Under the pieces are notes generated by a model. The model had not been told where the DNA came from, made no database searches, and was given only the letters and a program-made list of their open reading frames with translations. Of a stretch of 64,000 nt of DNA, positions 41,460 through 51,675 are shown one piece after another. Numbering within the stretch: position 1 is the stretch's first letter; each line of letters begins with the position of its first letter. This DNA is from Saccharomyces mikatae IFO 1815 (lineage: Eukaryota; Ascomycota; Saccharomycetes; Saccharomycetales; Saccharomycetaceae), in assembly GCF_947241705.1 (NCBI RefSeq), contig NC_079256.1, forward strand, positions 124,001 through 188,000, written 5' to 3'. Position numbers and translations under genes: made by a program.

Positions 41460-43601
41460 TCATTTGCGAATAATGTCATCCAATTGTTTCATCAACACAT
41501 CCATCCTGTCAAAAACTGGAGCATAGAGATGTTGAACCAAAGAATGGGGCTTTGAAGCCGGATCGAATATATTGGTATTAGACAATGCCCTTGATCCAGA
41601 AAATGAACTACTTATGCTCGTTGATGATATCGCTCTTTGATCATCCATATAGAAATCTTCCTCTGATGATGAACGTAACGATAGGCTCGATCGCTTTTCT
41701 ACCTCATTCGTACTATGGTGTTTCTCGAGTTCCTCTCCGGGTGGTTCTATCTCATCATGATTCTCCATTCCTTCGGTAATCTCCGTACTGGGTTGAGTTT
41801 GTTGTTGTGTATTTTCAAAATTTGTCGACTCTTCAATTTTCGGTTCTGCATGAATATATTGTGAAATGTCCTTTATTGCTCTAGATGATGGAATGCCGCT
41901 GCTTTCTTCAACTAGTGGCGTTGATGGTGATTCATTCGTCCATTCTGATGATGAAGGTGAAAACTCACCAATTGTTGAAAGAGAGTTTTGAGAGTCTGAT
42001 TTCGCCATACCATTCGCAAATGGCATACGGGGCGCTTCAAATACTTTTCTTAGATCGGTATCGTAATCACCTTCTACAGGCTCCAATTTTTCTTGTCCCA
42101 AATTGTGATTCGCATTGTGGTCGTCTTCGCTGTCGTTACTTGACGCTGCCTTGAGTGGACTGTCGTTTTTATTGCCTACCCTCCGAACTTTTTTTACGTT
42201 CAATGGCGTACTCAAAGATGTACTAAACGAGACATCACTCACCACATCACTCATATCGTCATCCTGAAATTTGTTAAGATTTAGCTTGGCTTCAGTAAAT
42301 TCGTCCCGATGTCTTAGTTTAGTTTCATTACCATCATTAACAACATCATCGTGCGATTTTTTGTAATCATCATCACCACCATCGTTACTATCTAAGGAGG
42401 TGTCCTCCACCGCATCATCTATGAACCTATCTGCATAACCTACGACATCATTGAAACTAACAGATTTGCTCCCTTTGCCATACCCATTTAATGCAGGTGT
42501 CGGAATTATGCTCTCTGTATCACTCTCGATTATTTTACGAGAGTCGGTTGAATCTTCTATGGAATCCGTGGAGGAAGCTACCGACTGAGAAGACATGTTT
42601 TCATTTTTCCAACAATTTAATCGAGCCAGTCTTTCTGGGAAAGTTTCTAAAATTTCTGCGGGCGCAAACCCAATCTTACCGTCCGTGATCCTTTTCACCA
42701 ACCACCAGTAGGCATCTTGATCGTTCAACAGTATACAAGGTTCGTCTTGCCCTAATTGACAATGTGAGGAATCATGTCCATTGAACGCATATAGTGCATA
42801 TAATTTATCAGGATCCAGTTCTTTTGGCGGTGATAGAGGTTGATAATCGTCACTTTCCTCATCCAAATCGTCCTTCTCTCCTTCAAAGTCTGCATCCTCA
42901 AATTTTTTAACAAAATCCTCATTATCAGTATAGTCCTCTTCCTCGTCTTCGTCCTCGGAGATGGCGTATTTCAATCCATCACTAAAATCGTCAACGTCAG
43001 AAAGTTCTCGATTCACTGCGTCGTTCACTACAAAATGCTGTTCATCCTTATCAGCGCTGTCCACAGAATCAGTTTCAATCTCTTGTAGCCTTCTTTCTAA
43101 ATTATCCTCGAATTCAGAATCCGAATAATCATATGAGTCGGGCAACTCAGTAGAGTTTTCTTTTGAATGTCGTTGATCTATTTTGCTGTCGTTGTGCGTA
43201 TGTTTTTCCAAGCCCTTCTCTTCGACAACTTCGTTGTCTTCTCTATTTCGCAGAGCAGTATGGCTCTTTTCCGTTGCGTTGCCCAGTATGTTAAGTTTCG
43301 AGTTGAAAGGCGAACTCTTGTTCGAGGTGGGCGTCACCACAACACTCCCACCCATACTCTCAGAATCTTCATTCCCTAAAGTCAACTTATTTCCGCCCGC
43401 AGGCCTATTATTAATGATATCAGAATAATCTTCTATTAGGGTTGGATCATTCAGGAGGGCATGCGATTGTAAGGGGTCCATACCCGACCTCGACGTGATT
43501 AGTGAAGGTACATAACCATTATCACGTGTAGCAGCTATGCAACTAACCTCATTGATAGCACTTACAGAAGCCTCATCAACATGCTCTTCCTTATTACTCA
43601 T
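41460..43601 (-). CDS. BUD14: Bud14, PP1 regulator of formins and polarity
   Basis: Bud14 targets protein phosphatase Glc7 to the cell cortex, inhibits the formin Bnr1 and affects bud-site selection. The 713 residues are mostly acidic and Ser/Asp-rich. An SH3 domain lies near residues 262-322 (LYALYAFNGHDSSHC, YWWLVKRITDGKIGFAP). A Glc7-docking motif of the RVxF type, KSVSF, is near residue 378. The very acidic stretch before SH3 (residues about 200-260) is encoded by repetitive GAN codons. Length is near the known 707 residues. Confidence 0.95.
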   Translation of the reverse strand: MSNKEEHVDEASVSAINEVSCIAATRDNGYVPSLITSRSGMDPLQSHALLNDPTLIEDYSDIINNRPAGGNKLTLGNEDSESMGGSVVVTPTSNKSSPFNSKLNILGNATEKSHTALRNREDNEVVEEKGLEKHTHNDSKIDQRHSKENSTELPDSYDYSDSEFEDNLERRLQEIETDSVDSADKDEQHFVVNDAVNRELSDVDDFSDGLKYAISEDEDEEEDYTDNEDFVKKFEDADFEGEKDDLDEESDDYQPLSPPKELDPDKLYALYAFNGHDSSHCQLGQDEPCILLNDQDAYWWLVKRITDGKIGFAPAEILETFPERLARLNCWKNENMSSQSVASSTDSIEDSTDSRKIIESDTESIIPTPALNGYGKGSKSVSFNDVVGYADRFIDDAVEDTSLDSNDGGDDDYKKSHDDVVNDGNETKLRHRDEFTEAKLNLNKFQDDDMSDVVSDVSFSTSLSTPLNVKKVRRVGNKNDSPLKAASSNDSEDDHNANHNLGQEKLEPVEGDYDTDLRKVFEAPRMPFANGMAKSDSQNSLSTIGEFSPSSSEWTNESPSTPLVEESSGIPSSRAIKDISQYIHAEPKIEESTNFENTQQQTQPSTEITEGMENHDEIEPPGEELEKHHSTNEVEKRSSLSLRSSSEEDFYMDDQRAISSTSISSSFSGSRALSNTNIFDPASKPHSLVQHLYAPVFDRMDVLMKQLDDIIRK

Positions 43602-44088
43602 TCTCTTACTACGCAGAGAATGTGTCCAAAAAGATGTGTATTTCGCCTCTCCCTTGACTTGAACACGTCCAGCTCCTTAAATAATACCACAAACAGGAAA
43701 GAATGGATCCGGTTATGCTCGACAACAAAGCAGAAAACACAACTAACGTATCACGGTACAAACTTCTTTGTTGACGGGACTTGATCCAAGTAGCCATTAT
43801 TAGAAATTTCAACTCATCTGAAACTTTTTCTGAAAGTGAAAAAAGAATGCCCTAAAGGTCACCCGAAGCCCATTCACGAGTCAGTCTGACTCTTGCGAGA
43901 GATGAGAATGTAATAATACTAATCTCGAAGACGCAATCTGTGCATATGTAGACATGTATATATATACCCATCTGGATTCGTTGGGGTAAAACAATTGACG
44001 GCGGTGTTTTTGCAGGAGCTAATAGTACTAAGAAGCAATTGAATCATAAGCATCGCTTAAAAAGTTACACATACAAATAGTAAGGACA
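43602..44088 (+). promoter_or_regulatory. Divergent BUD14/ADE1 promoter with Bas1/Gcn4-type sites
   Basis: The 487-base gap has two TGACTC cores in inverted arrangement: GAGTCA at 43878-43883 and TGACTC at 43887-43892, about 200 bases before the ADE1 ATG. TGACTC is the core shared by Bas1-Bas2 and Gcn4 sites in ADE genes, so adenine repression of ADE1 is expected. A TATATATA stretch at 43958-43965 may be the TATA element. Confidence 0.8.
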
Positions 44089-45009
44089 ATGTCAATTACA
44101 AAGACTGAATTAGACGATATATTACCATTGGTAGCTAGAGGTAAGGTTAGAGACATATATGAGGTAGACGCTGGTACGCTGCTGTTTGTCGCTACCGATC
44201 GTATCTCTGCATATGATGTTATCATGGAAAACAGTATTCCTGAAAAGGGCATCCTGTTGACGAAACTCTCAGAATTCTGGTTCAAATTCCTGTCCGGGGA
44301 CGTTCGTAACCATTTGGTTGACATTGCTCCAGAGAAGACAATCTTCGATTATCTGCCCGCAAAATTGAGCGAACCAAAGTACAAAGCCCAATTACAAGAC
44401 CGTTCCCTGTTAGTTCACAAACATAAACTAATCCCATTGGAAGTAATTGTTAGAGGTTACATCACCGGATCTGCTTGGAAGGAATATGTAAAATCAGGTA
44501 CCGTGCATGGTTTGGAGCAACCACAAGGACTTGAAGAGTCTCAAGAGTTCCCAGAACCCATTTTCACACCATCAACCAAAGCGGAACAGGGTGAACATGA
44601 TGAAAATATCTCCCCTGCTCAGGCTGCTGAATTGGTGGGCGAAGAGTTGTCTCATAGGGTGGCAGAACTGGCCATAAAATTATACTCCAAATGCAAAGAT
44701 TATGCAAAGGAGAAAGGCATTATCATTGCCGACACCAAATTCGAGTTTGGTATTGACGAACAGACTAACGAGATCATCCTGGTAGACGAAGTGCTGACTC
44801 CAGATTCCTCTAGGTTTTGGAATGGTGCCTCCTACAAGGTAGGAGAATCCCAAAATTCCTACGATAAGCAATTTTTAAGAGACTGGCTCACGGCCAATAA
44901 GTTGAACGGTGTCAACGGTGTCGAAATGCCCCAAGACATTGTTGACAGGACAAGGGCCAAATATATAGAGGCCTATGAAACATTGACAGGCTCTAAATGG
45001 ACTCATTAA
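44089..45009 (+). CDS. ADE1: SAICAR synthetase Ade1
   Basis: Ade1 joins CAIR and aspartate in an ATP-dependent step of purine synthesis; its loss gives the classic red adenine auxotroph. The 306 residues match the known length. The ATP-grasp-like fold is shown by LVARGKVRDIYEVD near the start, PLEVIVRGYITGSAWKEY at about 122-139, and IIADTKFEFGID and LVDEVLTPDSSRFW around 217-243. It is convergent with KIN3 across 98 bases. Confidence 0.98.
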   Translation: MSITKTELDDILPLVARGKVRDIYEVDAGTLLFVATDRISAYDVIMENSIPEKGILLTKLSEFWFKFLSGDVRNHLVDIAPEKTIFDYLPAKLSEPKYKAQLQDRSLLVHKHKLIPLEVIVRGYITGSAWKEYVKSGTVHGLEQPQGLEESQEFPEPIFTPSTKAEQGEHDENISPAQAAELVGEELSHRVAELAIKLYSKCKDYAKEKGIIIADTKFEFGIDEQTNEIILVDEVLTPDSSRFWNGASYKVGESQNSYDKQFLRDWLTANKLNGVNGVEMPQDIVDRTRAKYIEAYETLTGSKWTH

Positions 45010-45107
45010 AGTCGGTTATACTAGATATTAGTCACCAGTACGTTTCGCACTAAATATGAATTACACACGTCATATGTATTGATGTATAAATGTTTTCAAA
45101 GTGAGTC

Positions 45108-46415
45108 TTATCGGTATCTTGTTTGCCAGTGGTATGCGGGTTTGACAAATTTTTTACTATAATATCCGTTAATAGATTCTGGAACTTTACCAATTTTCTT
45201 ACCACTGACTACTTCTCTCGCCCTTTCCTCTACAGCCTGTGTAAATTGCTCCTTCAGTTGACTCAGTTCTCTTTCATATTCAATAGCTTGCTTCTCTAGG
45301 ATTTTTTCGATGTTCGTCAGTTCATTTTCATAGTCCAGTAGTTTTCTTTCGAATCTTTCTAATTGCAACGACTTCCTTGCGGTTCGTATTTGAATATCTT
45401 GCAACAATTCAAAAGTTGAAGGTCTGGTCCTCAAATTTACATCTATCATTGAATGTATTATGGCATTAAGCCCCCTAGAGTAGTACTCAGGAACAGTGTC
45501 GCATTTCCCGTTTTTAATTTTGGTTTGTAATTCTAGATAATTTTTTGCCTGGAATGGAGGATGTAATGAACACATCTCAAAAATAACACAACCCAATGAC
45601 CAGATGTCAGATAGAGGCGAGTATGGCTGGTCCATCAACACTTCAGGTGACATGTAGTATGGTGTACCCACGTACGTAGTCGCAAATTGAATACTAGTTT
45701 CGAGAGACTTAGCCAACCCAAAATCACCTAACTTAACCACAACTTGACTATAGTCCATGGAGCTTCCCTTTTTACTCGAATTAACTCTACGGTCTCTGTA
45801 ATAGTTATTATTTATTTCATCGTGGCCCTCTACTTCTTCATTGAAACTGTTATCACTGTCATCATAGCTCAAAAATATATTACCTGGTTTTAGATCACGG
45901 TGAATAACAATGTTTTTCCCCTTTACTGGAGGTTTCATTCGATCATAAATTGTCGTCAAAGTTGGCAATTCGACACCATAATGGCATTTATAGAGTGCTG
46001 TCAATAACTGAGCCAAGATACCCCATACGATCTTTTCTGGTATATATTTATGTTCCTGTTTATAGTGCTTAATCATTTGAGATAAATCACCTCGGGAACA
46101 GTACTCCATATAAAGGTATAGAACCTCTTTTTGTTCATCGAAGTCCCAATTATAAAATTCTACTATATTTTCATGCTTCAATTGTGACAGAATGCTGCAT
46201 TCGGCGATCAGTTGTTGTCTTTCTTTACTGTTCATATGCCCATATTTGATATCCTTTCTAACCAAGAGTTTCTTGGTAGGAATATGGATAACTTTTCGTA
46301 CTGAACCAAATGAACCTCTCCCGATTTCTTCGAGAACTTGGTATTCCGATCTTGGTGGGTGTCCTTGCTGCTGTTGGGGACTATGGTATTCCTGGAAAAA
46401 CTGTCGTCTATGCAT
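45108..46415 (-). CDS. KIN3: NIMA-related kinase Kin3
   Basis: Kin3 is the single NIMA/NEK family kinase of yeast, linked to mitosis and chromosome segregation. I start at 46415 ([10 protein letters not shown]), giving the known 435 residues; the frame is open slightly further but has no ATG. The kinase domain begins at about residue 26 with the glycine loop [12 protein letters not shown], then [19 protein letters not shown] and [14 protein letters not shown] charged insert sits between the HRD and DFG motifs. A coiled coil (about 350-410) follows the domain, as in other NEKs. Confidence 0.96.
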   Translation of the reverse strand: MHRRQFFQEYHSPQQQQGHPPRSEYQVLEEIGRGSFGSVRKVIHIPTKKLLVRKDIKYGHMNSKERQQLIAECSILSQLKHENIVEFYNWDFDEQKEVLYLYMEYCSRGDLSQMIKHYKQEHKYIPEKIVWGILAQLLTALYKCHYGVELPTLTTIYDRMKPPVKGKNIVIHRDLKPGNIFLSYDDSDNSFNEEVEGHDEINNNYYRDRRVNSSKKGSSMDYSQVVVKLGDFGLAKSLETSIQFATTYVGTPYYMSPEVLMDQPYSPLSDIWSLGCVIFEMCSLHPPFQAKNYLELQTKIKNGKCDTVPEYYSRGLNAIIHSMIDVNLRTRPSTFELLQDIQIRTARKSLQLERFERKLLDYENELTNIEKILEKQAIEYERELSQLKEQFTQAVEERAREVVSGKKIGKVPESINGYYSKKFVKPAYHWQTRYR

Positions 46416-46950
46416 GCTGAAGCATAGAATTGATTCAATTATCAAACTGCGCTCGTACTCAAGTTTTATCGTAATCTTGCTCTTCCATGTTATATCTATT
46501 GATATTCTTCTGAAAAGTTTACTTTTATTTATGTTTAACCCAATTAGGAAAGGTAATGAAAAAAATGGAGAAACCTTAAAAAAAAATCACTTCCTAACTT
46601 CAAACTATCAAAATATTCTCTTAAGATTGTTTTGGAATACTTGTTTCAGCTTTGAAGATTATTGCTAGACACGCTCACGAAGTGCTTGGGTAATCCACAC
46701 ATTTGATCCTAAGGGAGAGAAAAGGTAAAGTAGGCATGTAATTCCGCAATTACAACTAGTTTTTTTTTTTCTCTTCGAAAACTTGCTTCGTAGCTGCTTG
46801 GAAGGACCGGTATTTGTTTGGATCGTTATTTTCCGGCAGAGGAGTTTTCATTCTTGAATGATTCACAATTCTATAGACTTTTATTGTGATGCAGGTTTAA
46901 ATTTTCTCTATATGTATATATATATATATATGCTCATGCAACTCCTATAC
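46416..46950. other. Gap between KIN3 promoter and CDC15 3' end
   Basis: This 535-base gap holds the KIN3 promoter and the CDC15 3' end, both genes being on the minus strand. It contains an exact 11-of-11 ARS consensus word ATTTATGTTTA at 46527-46537 and a TA dinucleotide run near 46915-46931. I do not know of an origin at this site. No RNA gene is seen. Confidence 0.5.
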
Positions 46951-49875
46951 TTATTCTTGAAATGTTGTAATGGGTAAGGAAAAGGCGCCACTTTTTGATC
47001 TAGAGGATCCTGAATTAGTACGCTCATCTTTTGTCGGAGAACTACCAATTGCTGCAGTGACGCTCGAAACTTTTTGTAAGCTTCCCCTATTCGATAATGA
47101 ACGAATGTCCTCGCATAGCTGGCAGACCAGAACTGAGTCTCCCCCAACTTGATTGGAATTCCTCTTTGAGTCATTCTTGTTCCAGTTGTTGTTTAAGAAC
47201 TCTGTTATTTGTACCAGCATGGTTCGAAGTTTAGAAACAATGGACTTATTGTGATGGTTCGATTTCATTTGCTTTATTGGATCTGGCAATCCGGTATAGT
47301 CATAAGCTTTCAGTAAAGATTTCGTGAATATTAGCTTTATGAATTTCAATAAATCGATTTGAATAAGCAGACTATTAAAGTAGGTATCAAAGAACGAAAC
47401 GATCTTTTCATAAAAATTTGGGTGAGATATGATATCAATTGCAAGGTTTTCGAAACCGGGAAATGAGCATATCTTAGTGAAAATGCTAATTAGTCTACTG
47501 AGATTGACGTCGTCATCATTCAATGCATAAAATAGGTCAACAAATTGATCAATCGGCAGCTCAATTGTAGTATCGTTGTTTATCTTTATGAGAAAACCAC
47601 TATGAGACTCCATTGAGCCAATTGTAGGGGCTACATCATCAGGCGCGTTGCGTAGCGTAAAGTGCAAACAATTCAATATGATCTCCAACCCACTCATAGA
47701 AGTATAGTTCTTTCTTCTGATAAAGATCATGGCCGTAGAAAACAAAGAAGGGTTCATTTGGCTCATATCCAAACTCATATCAACGCATATAGCTGTGATT
47801 TGTTTCCAAATGAAAGCTGCTGTTTTTTTGTCGTCGATAGAAGGAGTAATGGTGTCAATACTCTTAATAAATGCGAAAAAAGCGTCGTTGTTGAGTAGGT
47901 CATTCAACAAAGTGTTGTTTAGATGTATTGAAAGGTAACAAAGCTTCGTGAAATACTTTAAAACGGAAAGATTTTTGATTTGGACCACGTCAACAAAAAA
48001 AGAAGTTAACCAGGTGAAGAAACCTTCTGGTAAATCAATAAGTAGTCTTGATTTTGAAGATATGGTGAGATGCGAAAAATTAGAGATACTCTTGTGCTGC
48101 ATTGGGGAAGATGGACGTGTTGCCATTAGAGAATGAACGGGTGATCTTGAGGGAGACTGTGCTGAGTTCATTGGTGAGTTTCTTGTGGGTGAGGATGACA
48201 GTGGTAACGAGGAAGAAGAAGGGGCAGCAGACTTGTGAATTTTATCATCGTTTGCACTTATCATATAGTTTATTGATTTGAAGACTATGTAAGTGATTTG
48301 AGAATTGAATAGTATTTTTTTTCTTAACTTGTAGTTGATCAGAGAGGGAAAGATTTTTTCAAAAGACCAGGATGCGTATGATGACAGTTTTAGCAATATA
48401 GATTGTGCCCTTCTTTCATGAATGTTGTTGAGGAGTAGCGGTATGTTGAGGTGTTCCAAACACCAGCGACACCAAAAAGCCGTGGACGTTAAATCGTAAA
48501 ACCTATAAATGAGTTCCATAATATACTTGGGGTTCTTTAGTGTTAAAAAGTTTGGGGAATACATTATTCCACATTCAATTAAAGCCTGGGGGTAGTCAAA
48601 GACGAATTCTTTGACTATGTGCTCGAATTTGATGATCGATGGAACTCCTCCCATGGAGATGAATTTCAGTCGCAATCTAGAGTGATTATTCTGAGTGTCG
48701 AAGGAAAAGATGGATCCAATTGTTGCTATTAATTGTGGACCGACAGTCGTGCGCGATAAACATTCGATAATCGTATCTGCAATGTTCTCGAGAGAGCAAA
48801 CACCGAAAAACATATACAAATCCCCCATAGGCTTAGATGAACTTTTCAATTGGCTTAGCAATTGACTCTCAGTGGCGGGCATCAAGTCTGCCTCTTGATT
48901 GTTTTCTGCCCACGCAGCGGGTGCCGTTGCCAGACTAATCTTAGAGGGAGATATGTCAAGTGTCTCCTCTTGAAAATCAGCATCCCAGTGATAATCAGCA
49001 TCGGTAAAGTTCTCCTTAAATTTATTAAGCTTGTCGGCCTTCGTACTTTCCGTGGAGGTAATCCACACATGCTTAAGGAGCTGGTCGGCTGTTGGCCTCT
49101 TGTACATGTTTTTCACAAAGCATTTGGATAGGAAGTCCTTCAAGGACTCAGAAAAGGAACTGGGTGGATAGTAAGTGTCATTTTCAACAGCATAATAGAT
49201 ATTAGCGTCTGTCAAATTGTGGTAGGGTGGATTCTTTGTGAGCATTTCAACTACAGTGGCTCCCAGAGACCAAATGTCGCTGAGCGTAGAGGCTCCTCTA
49301 TTGCCAAGGATCTCTGGGGCCATCCAATTGAGTGTGCCGGCTAGGGTCAAGGCGCTGGAGTTCACGATAGTGGAAACGCCGAAATCAGCGAGTTTGACGG
49401 TATTGTCTGCACTCAACAGGATGTTAGCCGCTTTGATGTCTCTGTGAATAACACCTTCACCGTGTAGGTACTTAAGCCCCAATAAAGTTTGTGTAACATA
49501 AGTTTTCGACTCATTTTCACTTAATCCAGTAGAGCTTCTCGAGATGAGTCTCCTTAGAGAGCCGTTAGCGCAATATTCGAGAAGGATATACAATTCGTAG
49601 CTTTTCCGTATGAAGCCATGGTATTTAACAATATTGTGGTGATTCAGGTTTTTCAAAAGACTGATTTCTGCCATAATATCATTGAGCTCCTCGTCATTCT
49701 CATATACAATCTCCTTGATCGCCACAACCTGGTCTGTATGTTTGTTGATGGCTTTATAAACTACCCCATAAGAGCCCCTCCCAATCACCTGCTTTAGGTG
49801 ATATTGCACGGACTTCTCAGACGCCCTTTGAATGGGGGTCAAGTTGACTCTATCGGTGTCGGCCATGCTATTCAT
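46951..49875 (-). CDS. CDC15: Mitotic exit network kinase Cdc15
   Basis: Cdc15 is the Hippo-like kinase that activates Dbf2-Mob1 at spindle poles to drive mitotic exit. The 974 residues match the known length. The kinase domain lies at about 25-275: glycine loop IGRGSYGVVYKA, HRDIKAANILL, LADFGVSTIV and APEILGNRG. The rest is a long regulatory region with Ser/Pro-rich sites (SSSSLPLSSSPTRNSP near residue 560) and an alpha-solenoid-like part. The C-terminal half differs from S. cerevisiae at many positions while the kinase domain is almost invariant, consistent with a sister species. Confidence 0.96.
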   Translation of the reverse strand: MNSMADTDRVNLTPIQRASEKSVQYHLKQVIGRGSYGVVYKAINKHTDQVVAIKEIVYENDEELNDIMAEISLLKNLNHHNIVKYHGFIRKSYELYILLEYCANGSLRRLISRSSTGLSENESKTYVTQTLLGLKYLHGEGVIHRDIKAANILLSADNTVKLADFGVSTIVNSSALTLAGTLNWMAPEILGNRGASTLSDIWSLGATVVEMLTKNPPYHNLTDANIYYAVENDTYYPPSSFSESLKDFLSKCFVKNMYKRPTADQLLKHVWITSTESTKADKLNKFKENFTDADYHWDADFQEETLDISPSKISLATAPAAWAENNQEADLMPATESQLLSQLKSSSKPMGDLYMFFGVCSLENIADTIIECLSRTTVGPQLIATIGSIFSFDTQNNHSRLRLKFISMGGVPSIIKFEHIVKEFVFDYPQALIECGIMYSPNFLTLKNPKYIMELIYRFYDLTSTAFWCRWCLEHLNIPLLLNNIHERRAQSILLKLSSYASWSFEKIFPSLINYKLRKKILFNSQITYIVFKSINYMISANDDKIHKSAAPSSSSLPLSSSPTRNSPMNSAQSPSRSPVHSLMATRPSSPMQHKSISNFSHLTISSKSRLLIDLPEGFFTWLTSFFVDVVQIKNLSVLKYFTKLCYLSIHLNNTLLNDLLNNDAFFAFIKSIDTITPSIDDKKTAAFIWKQITAICVDMSLDMSQMNPSLFSTAMIFIRRKNYTSMSGLEIILNCLHFTLRNAPDDVAPTIGSMESHSGFLIKINNDTTIELPIDQFVDLFYALNDDDVNLSRLISIFTKICSFPGFENLAIDIISHPNFYEKIVSFFDTYFNSLLIQIDLLKFIKLIFTKSLLKAYDYTGLPDPIKQMKSNHHNKSIVSKLRTMLVQITEFLNNNWNKNDSKRNSNQVGGDSVLVCQLCEDIRSLSNRGSLQKVSSVTAAIGSSPTKDERTNSGSSRSKSGAFSLPITTFQE

Positions 49876-51312
49876 CCTGCAGTCTTGACAGACAAATGGG
49901 CAATGCTTTGTGTGTATTGTACTTCAGGTCCGGCCTTCAAGCAAAAGATATAACTTTGTGAGTTAAATCTCCCGTATACAAAAATAACAACAAGAAAAGG
50001 CGGAAGGGCCATAGCAAGATGGAATGAAGTATAAAAACAAACTAAAGACCACATATCCATCACAGTGCAGCAGAAGGTGCCGACAAACTGATGGCCCCAG
50101 TTTTTTGTAAAGCCTCCTTTGAACAATACAGCATTGAAGCATATCGTATATTATAGTAATCCGCCGCTAGACAATATATCGCATTGCTACTAATATGACA
50201 CAAATGGTAACCATAAAATGTGCCATTTAGATCTTATGAATAACTTTCTGATAGGACTATTCGATTACATGGTGTTGAAACTGCACAGTTACAGATTTTC
50301 ATTTAATGAGTTTAAAAATCCTTGAAAATCATGGAACTCAGATGTATCAAATTTAGTGGAGATAGCGAATAGCAACGAGTTGGTCATTCATTGTTAAGAG
50401 CGAGCAAAGCGGACTCAAGTATTCATAAACTTTTCCTTTTCTTGATTTTTCTGCAGCTTATTTTATCGACAACAATACCTAGTTGGATAACGACAAGTGA
50501 CAGGTGTCGGCACTCTATCATACGAAGAACAAGTTTGGAGGCCTCCTCTGGAACCTGAATAATAAATAAAAATAGACTAAGGACCTTTAGCGCTCAGTCC
50601 CTCTTATTCTTATTGGGAGTTCGATGAGGAACACATATGATTAACGAATGTCTACTAGAATAACCAAGAAGTTATTAAGAAGTCAGCAGGAAGAAAAGCA
50701 CCTGAAAAATCCAATAAAATCTTTCCTGAAACCATTCTGTCTATTGTTTACTCAAAATCCAATGCTTTAAAAGGTATGTTTTTTTAGTATCTAACAGAGT
50801 TTGTCATTTATACTGAGACATGATTTACTGTCCTTTATTTAGAAGCTGCGGTTCCTGAAGAATAATTTTAACCTGTCTTCACTAGAACCTAATCAAATAT
50901 CAAACTTTCCAGAGGCGAATGAATTCAAGGATCCGGAATTTATATGTGGAGACAGAAAATTATTGATTATGAACTCTGTGGCGGATACTGGTACTGGGGG
51001 CTTCGAGGATGGAAATAAATAGATACACAAACCACGACTTCAGATGTTTAATTAGAATGGATGGCGCCATGAAACATACTTGAATTTCTGCAACTTACCA
51101 AACATTCTTTGAAACAATGCATTGCTGACGGGTAAATGATTAATTTTGCAGAATTTTTTAATAATAAGAAATTTTTAATATTAAATATACATATACAAAT
51201 ACTTATATCTATATACATGCGTTAACCATTCAATACCATTAATTTCATATTATTGAGTTTTTTTTATAATTTGTCATTTTTTCTCGTAACACCTATTCGT
51301 GAAGCAGGCACT
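49876..51312. other. Gap between CDC15 and PAU7
   Basis: This 1.4-kb stretch has no gene I can name. It includes two short plus-strand open frames (50648-50770 and 50843-51022) separated by intron-like signals, discussed as a finding. From memory, an origin (ARS110) maps in this gap in S. cerevisiae. I see only near matches here, for example TTTTATAATTT at 51262-51272. The last 130 bases are very AT-rich. Confidence 0.45.
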
Positions 51313-51675
51313 CTAGTTTGCAATAGTGTAAATACCATCCTTGGATAGAGCACTAGAGATGGCTGGCTTTAATCTGCTAGAGTACCATGGGACACCAGTT
51401 ATCATTCTTGTGACTTGGTCTGGGGCAATACCGGTCAACATGGTGGTGAAATCACCATAGTTGAAGACAGCTTCAGCAATTTCAACTGGGTAGGTTTCAG
51501 TTGGGTGAGCGGCTTGGAAAGAATAATACTGGGCCAAATGTGCTCTGATATCAGAGACGTAGACACCTAATTCAACCAAGTTGACTTTTTCGTCAGATTG
51601 AGCCAAAGTGGTGGTGGCAGAGACACCGGCAGCGATGGCAGCGACGCCAGCGGCGATTGAAGTTAATTTGACCAT
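51313..51675 (-). CDS. PAU7: Seripauperin cell wall protein Pau7 (full length)
   Basis: This 120-residue member of the PAU/TIR family is a cell wall mannoprotein induced by anaerobiosis and cold. It has a signal peptide ([20 protein letters not shown]) and the typical seripauperin core ([51 protein letters not shown]) ending DGIYTIAN. Full length is about 120 residues in this family. From memory the annotated S. cerevisiae PAU7 is only about 55 residues, so this copy is the complete form. It is the only subtelomere-type gene before the DUP240 cluster. Confidence 0.92.
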   Translation of the reverse strand: MVKLTSIAAGVAAIAAGVSATTTLAQSDEKVNLVELGVYVSDIRAHLAQYYSFQAAHPTETYPVEIAEAVFNYGDFTTMLTGIAPDQVTRMITGVPWYSSRLKPAISSALSKDGIYTIAN

